Source of the DNA: Ianthella basta
Taxonomy: Eukaryota > Porifera > Demospongiae > Verongiida > Ianthellidae
Assembly: GCA_964019415.1 (NCBI GenBank)
Contig: OZ025890.1
Location: 693,458 to 757,457, forward strand
Reading direction: 5' to 3'
DNA: 64,000 nt
Shown here: in pieces, positions 14,884 through 27,760 of the stretch
Layout: each line of letters opens with the position of its first letter
How positions within the stretch are numbered: position 1 is the stretch's first letter
Notes under the pieces: model-generated
Database searches by the model: none
What the model was told of the DNA's origin: nothing
What the model saw: the letters and a program-made list of their open reading frames with translations, nothing else
Program-made: the position numbers and the translations under genes

Positions 14884-15632
14884 ATATATAAACCACCACC
14901 ACCACACAGTGCAAGTTACAATATTGCAGCCACCACCACCTGTGCCAGTAAAGTATCTGTGCTAGTTGGTCATAGAGAAAAAGACCACCAGTGCAAGTTA
15001 CAGTAGCCACCACCACATGTGCCAGTAGAGTATCTGCACTAGTTGGTCATAGAAAAAGACCACCAGTGCAAGTTACAGTGGCACCAGCACCATTCGCACC
15101 ACCACATGTGCCAGAAAGTAAATGCGCTCAATGGCTGAAGAGAAAGACCATCAGCGCAAGTTACAGCTGGTCAGAACCTGCACCGCCACCATTGGAGTGC
15201 ACGCTGCAGCAAGCAAATGTAAGCTTACCTAAGGGCATGCCATTGAATTGAGGGTGCGTGGGAAGAAATTCAATGGCATGCCCTTAGGCAAGTTACATTT
15301 GCTTGCTGCAGCGTGCACTCCAATGGTGGCGGTGCAGGTTCTGACCAGCTGTAACTTGCGCTGGTGGTCTTTCTCTTCAGCCATTGAGCGCATTTACTTT
15401 CTGGCACATGTGGTGGTGCGAATGGTGCTGGTGCCACTGTAACTTGCACTGGTGGTCTTTTTCTATGACCAACTAGTGCAGATACTCTACTGGCACATGT
15501 GGTGGTGGCTACTGTAACTTGCACTGGTGGTCTTTTTCTCTATGACCAACTAGCACAGATACTTTACTGGCACAGGTGGTGGTGGCTGCAATATTGTAAC
15601 TTGCACTGTGTGGTGGTGGTGGTGGTGTTTTT
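14884..15632. repeat. Palindrome 1 of the array, arms ~365 bp
   Basis: Left arm 14,884-15,249 and right arm 15,267-15,632 are inverted repeats around a 17-base spacer (15,250-15,266). The arms show a few differences, including one extra G in the left arm near the core (TAAGCTTACC against TAACTTGCC). Confidence 0.85.
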
Positions 15633-16624
15633 TCTAGAGCAATGGCACATATACTGAATGCATCCATTGTACTGGCACCATGTGGTGGTGGTGGTGGTCA
15701 TTTTCATTTAGGAATGCATGTGGTGGCCGTAATATTGTAACTTGCACTGTGTGGTGGTGGTAGTAGTAGTATATAGTAGCAGCGCCTGATGTGGTGGTCT
15801 GTTTTCTTGCAGCTCTAGCACATAATATTATACTGGTGTGCTCATTGCAACTTCCACTGTGGTGGTGGTGATGGCGGTTGTACTTATCTATGTGGTGGTG
15901 TAGTAGCTGGATATTGTGGCTGAATAGTTGTGAGCAAGTGTACATGTTGGTGCTGCTCTGCTCCAGCATAGCGGCAAATGCCTACAAATTGGTGTCAAAA
16001 TGTGATTGTTCAAAACATAGCCTCCATTTTGTGACTAATTAAGCAATACTGCTAATGACATGAGGAAATTGGTCATCTAACTTCATCCACTTAGTATCAT
16101 GACTTAGCAGGGCTGGGTCGGTAAGATATGCATTGAACCTCATTTTTTCGGCCATTTTGCCACTAATTAAGAAATCCTGCTAATGACATGAACAGTTGCA
16201 TTATCTGGCTAGGTCCATCAAGTGTCATGACTGAGCGGGCCGGGCTGGTTGAATACATCATACACATCACATATGTCGGCCATTTTGAGACTAATTAAGA
16301 AATCCCGCTAATAACATAGGAAGGTGGACCACTTGGATGTGTCCACCAAGTTTCACGTCTCAACGAGCCAAGTTGCATTCATATACAAGATACCACTATG
16401 CATCAATATAAATGCACCATACATTAAGTGTTATGCTATGCACATTTATATTAGGATTTGGCGGGCTGCTTGTAGAAGAACGAAGACCTAATTAAAAATT
16501 CTGCCTCATTTAAAAGTCTTAAAATCTCCCATACTTCAAAAGCACACCTATCACATGTTCGTGAGGGGTGCCTAACCCCCCGGGAATTATATTATATTAT
16601 ATTATATTATATTATATTATATTA

Positions 16625-17380
16625 GAAAAAACACCACCACCACCACCACACAGTGCAAGTTACAATATCGCAGCCACCACCACCTGTGCCAGTAGAGTAT
16701 CTGTGCTAGTTGGTCATAGAAAAAAAGCACCACCAGTGCAAGTTACAGTAGCCACCACCACATGTGTCAGTAGAGTATCTGCGCTAGTTGGTCATAGAAA
16801 AAGACCACCAGTGCAAGTTACAGTGGCACCAGCACCATTCGCACCACCACATGTGCCAGAAAGTATATGCGCTCAATGGCTGAAGAAAAAGACCACCAGC
16901 GCAAGTTACAGCCGGTCAGAACCTGCACCGCCGCCATTGGAGTGCACGCTGCAGCAAGCAAATGTAAGCTTGCCTAAGGGCATGCCATTGAATTGGGGTG
17001 CATGGGAAGAAATTCAATGGCATGCCCTTAGGCAAGTTACATTTGCTTGCTGCAGCGTGCACTCCAATGGCGGCGGTGCAGGTTCTGACCGGCTGTAACT
17101 TGCGCTGGTGGTCTTTTTCTTCAGCCATTGAGCGCATATACTTTCTGGCACATGTGGTGGTGCGAATGGTGCTGGTGCCACTGTAACTTGCACTGGTGGT
17201 CTTTTTCTATGACCAACTAGCGCAGATACTCTACTGACACATGTGGTGGTGGCTACTGTAACTTGCACTGGTGGTGCTTTTTTTCTATGACCAACTAGCA
17301 CAGATACTCTACTGGCACAGGTGGTGGTGGCTGCGATATTGTAACTTGCACTGTGTGGTGGTGGTGGTGGTGTTTTTTCT
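16625..17380. repeat. Palindrome 2 of the array, arms ~370 bp
   Basis: Arms 16,625-16,994 and 17,011-17,380 around a 16-base spacer. The left arm directly follows the ATTAT run that ends the preceding unit. The right arm continues as a full ~1.35 kb unit to about 18,385. Confidence 0.85.
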
Positions 17381-18385
17381 AGAGCAATGGCGCATATACT
17401 GAATGCATGCATTGTACTGGCACCATGTGGTGGTGGTGGTGGTGGTGGTCATTTTCATCTAGGAATGCATGTGGTGGCCGTAATATTGTAACTTGCACTG
17501 TGTGGTGGTGGTGGTAGTAGTATGTGGTAGCAGCACCTGATGTGGTGGTCTGTTTCCTTGCAGCTCTAGCGCATAATATTATACTGGTGTGCTCATTGCA
17601 ACTTCCACTGTGGTGGTGGTGATGGCGGTTGTATTTATCTATGTAGTGGTGTAGTAGCTGGATATTATGGCTGGATAGTTGTGAGCAAGTGTACATGTTG
17701 GTGCTGCTCTGCTCCAGCATAGCGGCAAATGCCTACAAATTGGTGTCAAAATGTGATTGTTCAAAACATAGCCTCCATTTTGTGACTAATTAAGCAATAC
17801 TGCTAATGACATGAGGAAATTGGTCATCTAACTACGTCCACTTAGTATCATGACTTAGCAGGGCTGGGTCAGTAAGATATGCAATGAACCTCATTTTCCT
17901 CGGCCATTTTGCAACAAATTAAGAAATCCTGCTAACGACATGAACAGTTGGATTATCTGGCTAGGTCCACCAAGTGTCATGACTGAGCGGGCCGGGCTGG
18001 TTGAATACATCATACACATCACATATGTCAGCCATTTTGAGACTAATTAAGAAATCCCGCTAATAACATAGGAAGGTGGACCACTTGGATGTGTCCACCA
18101 AGTTTCACGTCTCAACGAGCCAAGTTGCATTCATATACAAGATACCACTATGCATCAATATAAATGCACCATACATTAAGTGTTATGCTATGAACATTTA
18201 TATTAGAATTTTGCGGGCTGCTTGTAGAAGAACGAAGGCCTAATTAAAAATTCTGCCTCATTTAAAAGTCTTAAAATCTCCCATACTTCGAAGGCACACC
18301 TATCACATGTTCGTGAGGGGTGCCTAACCCCCCGGGAATTATATTATATTATATTATATTATATTATATTATATTATATTATATT

Positions 18386-19379
18386 ATGTCATTAGCAGGA
18401 TTTCTTAATTAGTCGCAAAATGGCCGAGAAAAATGAGGTTCATTGCATATCTTACCGACCCAGCCCTGCTAAGTCATGATACTAAGTGGATGTAGTTAGA
18501 TGACCAATTTCCTCATATCATTAGCAGTATTGCTTAATTAGTCACAAAATGGAGGCGATGTTTTGAACAATCACATTTTGACACCAATTTGTAGGCATTT
18601 GTCGCTATGCTGGAGCAGAGCAGCACCAACATATACACTTGCTCACAACTATCCAGCCACAATATCCGGCTACTATACCACCGCATAGATAAATACAACC
18701 ACCATCACCACCACCACAGTGGAAGTTGCAATGAGCACACAAGTATAATATTATGTGCTAGAGCTGCAAGAAAACAGACCACCACATCAGGCGCTGCTAC
18801 CACATACTACCACCACCACCACACAGTGCAAGTTACAATATTACGGCCACCACATGCATTCCTAGATGAAAATGACCGCCACCACCACCACACTGTGCAA
18901 GTTTCAATGCATGCATTCAGTATATGCGCCATTGCTCTAGAAAAAACACCACCACCACCACCACACAGTGCAAGTTACAATATCGCAGCCACCACCACCT
19001 GTGTCAGTAGAGTATCTGTGCTAGTTGGTCATAGAAAAAGACTACCACCAGTGCAAGTTACAGTGGCTACCACCACCTGTGCCAGTAGAGTATCTGTGCT
19101 AGTTGGTCATAGAAAAAGACCACCAGTGCAAGTTACAGTGGCCCCGGACCAGCACACGCACCATTCGCACCACCACATGTGCCTGAAAGTAAATGCGCTC
19201 AATGGCTGAAGAAAAAGACCACCAGCGCAAGTTACAGCCGGTCAGAACCTGCACCGCCGCCATTGGAGTGCACGCTGCAGCAAGCAAATGTAAGCTTGCC
19301 TAAGGGCATGCCATTGAATTGAGGGTGCATGGGAAGAAATTCAATGGCATGCCCTTAGGCAAGTTACAATTGCTTGCTG

Positions 19380-19410
<31 letters not shown>

Positions 19411-22400
19411 CCATTGTGTACTCCAAAGTTTGTATGCCATTTTCAAGTCGGAGCTGTCCATTATGTTATTTTGGCGAAGTGAAGATGTACAAGGAGTGAA
19501 GTGAAAATGTAACAGGGAAGATAACAATAATAGCTCCAGTAGGGCATCACCTGGTCAGCTCATTAGTGTAATGTATTACCAACCCACATATGAACATGTA
19601 CCGTATGAAGTTTAAAATTATTGAGCTAACAAGAACACCTATGTGCTACGTAGTTATGCAAGCATGTATACAGTGCAAGTTACAATATACACCACTAATC
19701 TAAAGTAAATAATATAATATAATATAATATAATATAATATAATATAATACAATTCCCGGGGGGTTAGGCACCCCTCACGAACATGTGATAGGTGTGCCTT
19801 TGAAGTATGGGAGATTTTAAGACTTTTAAATGAGGCAGAATTTTTAATTAGGTCTTCGTTCTTCTACAAGCAGCCCGCCAAATCCTAATATAAATGTGCA
19901 TAGCATAACACTTAATGTATGGTGCATTTATATTGATGCATAGTGGTATCTTGTATATGAATGCAACTTGGCTCGTTGAGACGTGAAACTTGGTGGACAC
20001 ATCCAAGTGGTCCACCTTCCTATGTTATTAGCGGGATTTCTTAGTTAGTCTCAAAATGGCCGACATATGTGATGTGTATGATGTATTCAACCAGCCCGGC
20101 CGCTCAGTCATGACACTTGATGGACCTAGCCAGATAATGCAACTGTTCATGTCATTAGCAGGATTTCTTAATTAGTGGCAAAATGGCCGAGAAAAATGAG
20201 GTTCAATGCATATCTTACCAACCCAGCCCTGCTAAGTCATGATACTAAGTGGATGAAGTTAGATGACCAATTTCCTCATGTCATTAGCAGTATTGCTTAA
20301 TTAGTCACAAAATGGAGGTGATGTTTTGAACAATCACATTTTGACACCAATTTGTAGGCATTTGCCGCTATGCTGGAGCAGAGCAGCACCAGCATGTACA
20401 CTTGCTCACAACTATCCAGCCATAATATCCAGCTACTACACCACTACATAGATAAATACAACTGCCATCACCACCACCACAGTGGAAGTTGCAATGAGCA
20501 CACCAGTATAATATTATGCGCTAGAGCTGCAAGGAAACAGACCACCACATCAGGCGCTGCTACCACATACTACTACCACCACCATCACACAGTGCAAGTT
20601 ACAATATTACGGCCACCACATGCATTCCTAGATGAAAATGACCACCACCACCACCACCACCACCACATGGTGCCAGTACAATGCATGCATTCAGTATATC
20701 CGCCATTGCTCTAGAAAAAACACCACCACCACCACCACACAGTGCAAGTTACAATATCGCAGCCACCACCACCTGTGCCAGTAGAGTATCTGTGCTAGTT
20801 GGTCATAGAAAAAAAGCACCACCAGTGCAAGTTACAGTAGCCACCACCACATGTGTCAGTAGAGTATCTGCGCTAGTTGGTCATAGAAAAAGACCACCAG
20901 TGCAAGTTACAGTGGCACCAGCACCATTCGCACCACCACATGTGCCAGAAAGTATATGCGCTCAATGGCTGAAGAAAAAGACCACCAGCGCAAGTTACAG
21001 CCGGTCAGAACCTGCACCGCCGCCATTGGAGTGCACGCTGCAGCAAGCAAATGTAAGCTTGCCTAAGGGCATGCCATTGAATTGAGGGTGCATGGGAAGA
21101 AATTCAATGGCATGCCCTTAGGCAAGTTACATTTGCTTGCTGCAGCGTGCACTCCAATGGCGGCGGTGCAGGTTCTGACCGGCTGTAACTTGCGCTGGTG
21201 GTCTTTTTCTTCAGCCATTGAGCGCATATACTTTCTGGCACATGTGGTGGTGCGAATGGTGCTGGTGCCACTGTAACTTGCACTGGTGGTCTTTTTCTAT
21301 GACCAACTAGCGCAGATACTCTACTGACACATGTGGTGGTGGCTACTGTAACTTGCACTGGTGGTGCTTTTTTTCTATGACCAACTAGCACAGATACTCT
21401 ACTGGCACAGGTGGTGGTGGCTGCGATATTGTAACTTGCACTGTGTGGTGGTGGTGGTGGTGTTTTTTCTAGAGCAATGGCGGATATACTGAATGCATGC
21501 ATTGTACTGGCACCATGTGGTGGTGGTGGTGGTGGTGGTGGTCATTTTCATCTAGGAATGCATGTGGTGGCCGTAATATTGTAACTTGCACTGTGTGATG
21601 GTGGTGGTAGTAGTATGTGGTAGCAGCGCCTGATGTGGTGGTCTGTTTCCTTGCAGCTCTAGCGCATAATATTATACTGGTGTGCTCATTGCAACTTCCA
21701 CTGTGGTGGTGGTGATGGCAGTTGTATTTATCTATGTAGTGGTGTAGTAGCTGGATATTATGGCTGGATAGTTGTGAGCAAGTGTACATGCTGGTGCTGC
21801 TCTGCTCCAGCATAGCGGCAAATGCCTACAAATTGGTGTCAAAATGTGATTGTTCAAAACATCACCTCCATTTTGTGACTAATTAAGCAATACTGCTAAT
21901 GACATGAGGAAATTGGTCATCTAACTTCATCCACTTAGTATCATGACTTAGCAGGGCTGGGTTGGTAAGATATGCATTGAACCTCATTTTTCTCGGCCAT
22001 TTTGCCACTAATTAAGAAATCCTGCTAATGACATGAACAGTTGCATTATCTGGCTAGGTCCATCAAGTGTCATGACTGAGCGGCCGGGCTGGTTGAATAC
22101 ATCATACACATCACATATGTCGGCCATTTTGAGACTAACTAAGAAATCCCGCTAATAACATAGGAAGGTGGACCACTTGGATGTGTCCACCAAGTTTCAC
22201 GTCTCAACGAGCCAAGTTGCATTCATATACAAGATACCACTATGCATCAATATAAATGCACCATACATTAAGTGTTATGCTATGCACATTTATATTAGGA
22301 TTTGGCGGGCTGCTTGTAGAAGAACGAAGACCTAATTAAAAATTCTGCCTCATTTAAAAGTCTTAAAATCTCCCATACTTCAAAGGCACACCTATCACAT

Positions 22401-22772
22401 GTTCGTGAGGGGTGCCTAACCCCCCGGGAATTGTATTATATTATATTATATTATATTATATTATATTATATTATTTACTTTAGATTAGTGGTGTATATTG
22501 TAACTTGCACTGTATACATGCTTGCATAACTACGTAGCACATAGGTGTTCTTGTTAGCTCAATAATTTTAAACTTCATACGGTACATGTTCATATGTGGG
22601 TTGGTAATACATTACACTAATGAGCTGACCAGGTGATGCCCTACTGGAGCTATTATTGTTATCTTCCCTGTTACATTTTCACTTCACTCCTTGTACATCT
22701 TCACTTCGCCAAAATAACATAATGGACAGCTCCGACTTGAAAATGGCATACAAACTTTGGAGTACACAATGG

Positions 22773-22803
<31 letters not shown>

Positions 22804-23797
22804 CAGCAAGCAATTGTAACTTGCCTAAGGGCATGCCATTGAATTTCTTCCCATGCACCCTCAATTCAATGGCATGCCCTTAGGCAAGCTTACATTTGCT
22901 TGCTGCAGCGTGCACTCCAATGGCGGCGGTGCAGGTTCTGACCGGCTGTAACTTGCGCTGGTGGTCTTTTTCTTCAGCCATTGAGCGCATTTACTTTCAG
23001 GCACATGTGGTGGTGCGAATGGTGCGTGTGCTGGTCCGGGGCCACTGTAACTTGCACTGGTGGTCTTTTTCTATGACCAACTAGCACAGATACTCTACTG
23101 GCACAGGTGGTGGTAGCCACTGTAACTTGCACTGGTGGTAGTCTTTTTCTATGACCAACTAGCACAGATACTCTACTGACACAGGTGGTGGTGGCTGCGA
23201 TATTGTAACTTGCACTGTGTGGTGGTGGTGGTGGTGTTTTTTCTAGAGCAATGGCGCATATACTGAATGCATGCATTGAAACTTGCACAGTGTGGTGGTG
23301 GTGGCGGTCATTTTCATCTAGGAATGCATGTGGTGGCCGTAATATTGTAACTTGCACTGTGTGGTGGTGGTGGTAGTATGTGGTAGCAGCGCCTGATGTG
23401 GTGGTCTGTTTTCTTGCAGCTCTAGCACATAATATTATACTTGTGTGCTCATTGCAACTTCCACTGTGGTGGTGGTGATGGTGGTTGTATTTATCTATGC
23501 GGTGGTATAGTAGCCGGATATTGTGGCTGGATAGTTGTGAGCAAGTGTATATGTTGGTGCTGCTCTGCTCCAGCATAGCGACAAATGCCTACAAATTGGT
23601 GTCAAAATGTGATTGTTCAAAACATCGCCTCCATTTTGTGACTAATTAAGCAATACTGCTAATGATATGAGGAAATTGGTCATCTAACTACATCCACTTA
23701 GTATCATGACTTAGCAGGGCTGGGTCGGTAAGATATGCAATGAACCTCATTTTTCTCGGCCATTTTGCGACTAATTAAGAAATCCTGCTAATGACAT
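18386..23797. repeat. Near-perfect 5.4 kb palindrome
   Basis: Base pairs whose coordinates sum to 42,183 are complementary from 18,386/23,797 inward; near the centre the sum becomes 42,184 because of one extra G in the left arm (TAAGCTTGCC against TAACTTGCC). The spacer is 21,084-21,100 (17 bases). Rare variants are shared by both arms: CTCATATC/GATATGAG, a missing G in GAGCGGCCGG, the CA/GT microsatellites at 19,384-19,410 and 22,773-22,799, and the ~270-base unique linker (19,411-19,680 and 22,503-22,772). This single indel is the only difference found in the segments compared by eye. Confidence 0.9.
22799..22909. repeat. Short palindrome core (mirror copy at 19,274-19,384)
   Basis: The unit core is present with arms of only about 46 bp, because the outer arm is replaced by a CA microsatellite. 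Its mirror image lies in the left arm of the 5.4 kb palindrome. It shows that the core itself recurs even where the long arms do not. Confidence 0.8.
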
Positions 23798-24231
23798 GAA
23801 CAGTTGGATTATCTGGCTAGGTCCATCAAATGTCATGACTGAGCGGGCCAGGCTGGTTGAATACATCATACACCTCACATATGTCGGCCATTTTGAGACT
23901 AATTAAAAAATCCCGCTAATAACATAGGAAGGTGGACCACTTGGATGTGTCCACCAAGTTTCACGTCTCAACGAGCCAAGTTGCATTCATATACAAGATA
24001 CCACTATGCATCAATATAAATGCACCATACATTAAGTGTTATGCTATGCACATTTATATTAAGATTTAGCGGGCTGTTTGTAGAAGAACGAAGGCCTAAT
24101 TAAAAATTCTGCCTCATTTAAAAGTCTTAAAATCTCCCATACTTCAAAAGCACACCTATCACATGTTCGTGAGGGGTGCCTAACCCCCCGGGAATTATAT
24201 TATATTATATTATATTATATTATATTATATT

Positions 24232-24951
24232 ACCACCACACAGTGCAAGTTACAATATCGCAGCCACCACCACCTGTGCCAGTAAAGTATCTGTGCTAGT
24301 TGGTCATAGAGAAAAAGACCACCAGTGCAAGTTACAGTAGCCACCACCACATGTGCCAGTAGAGTATCTGCACTGGTTGGTCATAGAAAAAGACCACCAG
24401 TGCAAGTTACAGTGGCACCAGCACCATTCGCACCACCACATGTGCCAGAAAGTGAATGCGCTCAATGGCTGAAGAAAAAGACCACCAGCGCAAGTTACAG
24501 CTGGTCAGAACCTGCACCGCCGCCATTGGAGTGCACGCTGCAGCAAGCAAATGTAAGCTTGCCTAAGGGCATGCCATTGAATTGGGGTGCATGGGAAGAA
24601 ATTCAATGGCATGCCCTTAGGCAAGTTACAATTGCTTGCTGCAGCGTGCACTCCAATGGCGGCGGTGCAGGTTCTGACCAGCTATAACTTGCGCTGATGG
24701 TCTTTTTCTTCAGCCATTGAGCGCATTCACTTTCTGGCACATGTGGTGGTGCGAATGGTGCTGGTGCCACTGTAACTTGCACTGGTGGTCTTTTTCTATG
24801 ACCAACCAGTGCAGATACTCTACTGGCACATGTGGTGGTGGCTACTGTAACTTGCACTGGTGGTCTTTTTCTCTATGACCAACTAGCACAGATACTTTAC
24901 TGGCACAGGTGGTGGTGGCTGCGATATTGTAACTTGCACTGTGTGGTGGTG
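24232..24951. repeat. Palindrome of the array, arms ~350 bp
   Basis: Left half-arm 24,232-24,583 and right arm 24,600-24,951 around a 16-base spacer. The left arm abuts the ATTAT run of the preceding unit. Confidence 0.85.
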
Positions 24952-25997
24952 GTGGCGGTGTTTTTTCTAGAGCAATGGCACATATACTGAATGCATCCAT
25001 TGTACTGGCACCATGTGGTGGTGGTGGTGGTCATTTTCATTTAGGAATGCATGTGGTGGCCGTAATATTGTAACTTGCACTGTGTGGTGGTGGTAGTAGT
25101 AGTATATAGTAGCAGCGCCTGATGTGGTGGTCTGTTTTCTTGCAGCTCTAGCACATAATATTATACTGGTGTGCTCATTGCAACTTCCACTGTGGTGGTG
25201 GTGATGGCGGTTGTATTTATCTATGTGGTGGTGTAGTAGCTGGATATTGTGGCTGGATAGTTGTGAGCAAGTGTACATGTTGGTGCTGCTCTGCTCCAGC
25301 ATAGCGGCAAATGCCTACAAATTGGTTTCAAAATGTGATTGTTCAAAACATCGCCTCCATTTTGTGACTAATTAAGCAATACTGCTAATGACATGAGGAA
25401 ATTGGTCATCTAACTTCATCCACTTAGTATCATGACTTAGCAGGGCTGGGTTGGTAAGATATGCAATGAACCTCATTTTTCTCGGCCATTTTGCGACTAA
25501 TTAAGAAATCCTGCTAATGACATGAACAGTTGCATTATCTGGCTAGGTCCATCAAGTGTCATGACTGAGCGGGCCGGGCTGGTTGAATACATCATACACA
25601 TCACATATGTCGGCCATTTTGAGACTAATTAAGAAATCCCGCTAATAACATAGGAAGGTGGACCACTTGGATGTGTCCACCAAGTTTCACGTCTCAACGA
25701 GCCAAGTTGCATTCATATACAAGATACCACTATGCATCAATATAAATGCACCATACATTAAGTGTTATGCTATGCACATTTATATTAGGATTTGGCGGGC
25801 TGCTTGTAGAAGAACGAAGACCTAATTAAAAATTCTGCCTCATTTAAAAGTCTTAAAATCTCCCATACTTCAAAGGCACACCTATCACATGTTTGTGAGG
25901 GGTGCCTAACCCCCCGGGAATTATATTATATTATATTATATTATATTATATTATTTACTTTCGATTAGTGGTGTATATTGTAACTTGCACTGTATAT

Positions 25998-26490
25998 ACC
26001 ACATGTGCCAGTAGAGTATCTGCACTAGTTGGTCATAGAAAAAGACCTCCAGTGCAAGTTACAGTGGCACCAGCACCATTCGCACCACCACATGTGCCAG
26101 AAAGTAAATGCGCTCAATGGCTGAAGAAAAAGACCACCAGCGCAAGTTACAGCTGGTCAGAACCTGCACCGCCACCATTGGAGTGCACGCTGCAGCAAGC
26201 AAATGTAAGCTTACCTAAGGGCATGCCATTGAATTGAGGGTGCGTGGGAAGAAATTCAATGGCATGCCCTTAGGCAAGTTACATTTGCTTGCTGCAGCGT
26301 GCACTCCAATGGTGGCGGTGCAGGTTCTGACCAGCTGTAACTTGCGCTGGTGGTCTTTTTCTTCAGCCATTGAGCGCATTTACTTTCTGGCACATGTGGT
26401 GGTGCGAATGGTGCTGGTGCCACTGTAACTTGCACTGGTGGTCTTTTTCTATGACCAACTAGTGCAGATACTCTACTGGCACATGTGGTG
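25998..26490. repeat. Palindrome of the array, arms ~238 bp
   Basis: Left half-arm 25,998-26,235 and right arm 26,253-26,490 around a 17-base spacer. The left arm is shorter than in the sister copies and is joined to linker sequence (TTAGTGGTGTATATTG). Confidence 0.8.
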
Positions 26491-27604
26491 GTGGCTACTG
26501 TAACTTGCACTGGTGGTCTTTTTCTCTATGACCAACTAGCACAGATACTTTACTGGCACAGGTGGTGGTGGCTGCGATATTGTAACTTGCACTGTGTGGT
26601 GGTGGTGGTGGTGTTTTTTCTAGAGCAATGGCACATATACTGAATGCATCCATTGTACTGGCACCATGTGGTGGTGGTGGTGGTCATTTTCATTTAGGAA
26701 TGCATGTGGTGGCCGTAATATTGTAACTTGCACTGTGTGGTGGTGGTAGTAGTAGTATGTAGTAGCAGCGCCTGATGTGGTGGTCTGTTTTCTTGCAGCT
26801 CTAGCACATAATATTATACTGGTGTGCTCATTGCAACTTCCACTGTGATGGTGGTGATGGCGGTTGTATTTATCTATGTGGTGGTGTAGTAGCTGGATAT
26901 TGTGGCTGGATAGTTGTGAGCAAGTGTACATGTTGGTGCTGCTCTGCTACAGCATAGCGGCAAATGCCTACAAATTGGTTTCAAAATGTGATTGTTCAAA
27001 ACATTGCCTCCATTTTGTGACTAATTAAGCAATACTGCTAATGACATGAGGAAATTGGTCATCTAACTTCATCCACTTAGTATCATGACTTAGCAGGGCT
27101 GGGTCGGTAAGATATGCAATGAACCTCATTTTTCTCGGCCATTTTGCCACTAATTAAGAAATCCTGCTAATGACATGAACAGTTGCATTATCTGGCTAGG
27201 TCCATCAAGTGTCATGACTGAGCGGGCCGGGCTGGTTGAATACATCATACACATCACATATGTCGGCCATTTTGAGACTAATTAAGAAATCCCGCTAATA
27301 ACATAGGAAGGTGGACCACTTGGATGTGTCCACTAAGTTTCACGTCTCAACGAGCTCAGTTGCATTCATATACAAGATACCACTATGCATCAATATAAAT
27401 GCACCATACATTAAGTGTTATGCTATGCACATTTATATTAGGATTTGGCGGGCTGCTTGTAGAAGAACGAAGACCTAATTAAAAATTCTGCCTCATTTAA
27501 AAGTCTTAAAATCTCCCATACTTCAAAGGCACACCTATCACATGTTCGTGAGGGGTGCCTAACCCCCCGGGAATTATATTATATTATATTATATTATATT
27601 ATAT

Positions 27605-27760
27605 TATTTACTTTAGATTAGTGGTGTATATTGTAACTTGCACTGTATTTACTTTAGATTAGTGGTGTATATTGTAACTTGCACTGTATATATTATATTA
27701 TATTATATTATATTATATTATTTACTTTAGATTAGTGGTGTATATTGTAACTTGCACTGT
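27605..27760. repeat. Tandem linker repeat closing the array
   Basis: Three near-identical copies of a ~45-base linker (TTTACTTTAGATTAGTGGTG through TTGTAACTTGCACTGTAT), the last two separated by another ATTAT run. Single copies occur at about 19,680-19,710, 22,475-22,514 and 25,956-25,998. Confidence 0.85.

Larger units (their letters stand above)
14884..27760. repeat. Array of foldback repeat units (~1.35 kb), mixed orientation
   Basis: Each unit begins at a palindromic core (AATTCAATGGCATGCCC outward). It continues through a GT/CA-rich half built of ~70-base subrepeats sharing TGTAACTTGCACTGG and CTATGACCAACTAG, then three diverged ~125-base subrepeats (CATTTTG..ACTAATTAAG). It ends with CCTAACCCCCCGGGAATT and a run of the pentamer ATTAT. 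Rightward units start at about 15,267, 17,011, 21,101, 22,863, 24,600 and 26,253. A full leftward unit spans about 19,700-21,083, and a partial one is 18,386-19,340. Short left half-arms lie at 14,884-15,249, 16,625-16,994, 24,232-24,583 and 25,998-26,235. No transposase is visible. The many open frames here are low-complexity and follow the repeat. Confidence 0.9.

Noticed and set aside
18607-19209. 200-codon His/Pro/Thr-rich open frame, repeated in mirror image at 22,974-23,576 and related frames throughout the array
   Set aside because: Composition follows the CCA/GTG repeats, frames exist on both strands, and no domain or start context is conserved beyond the repeat itself.
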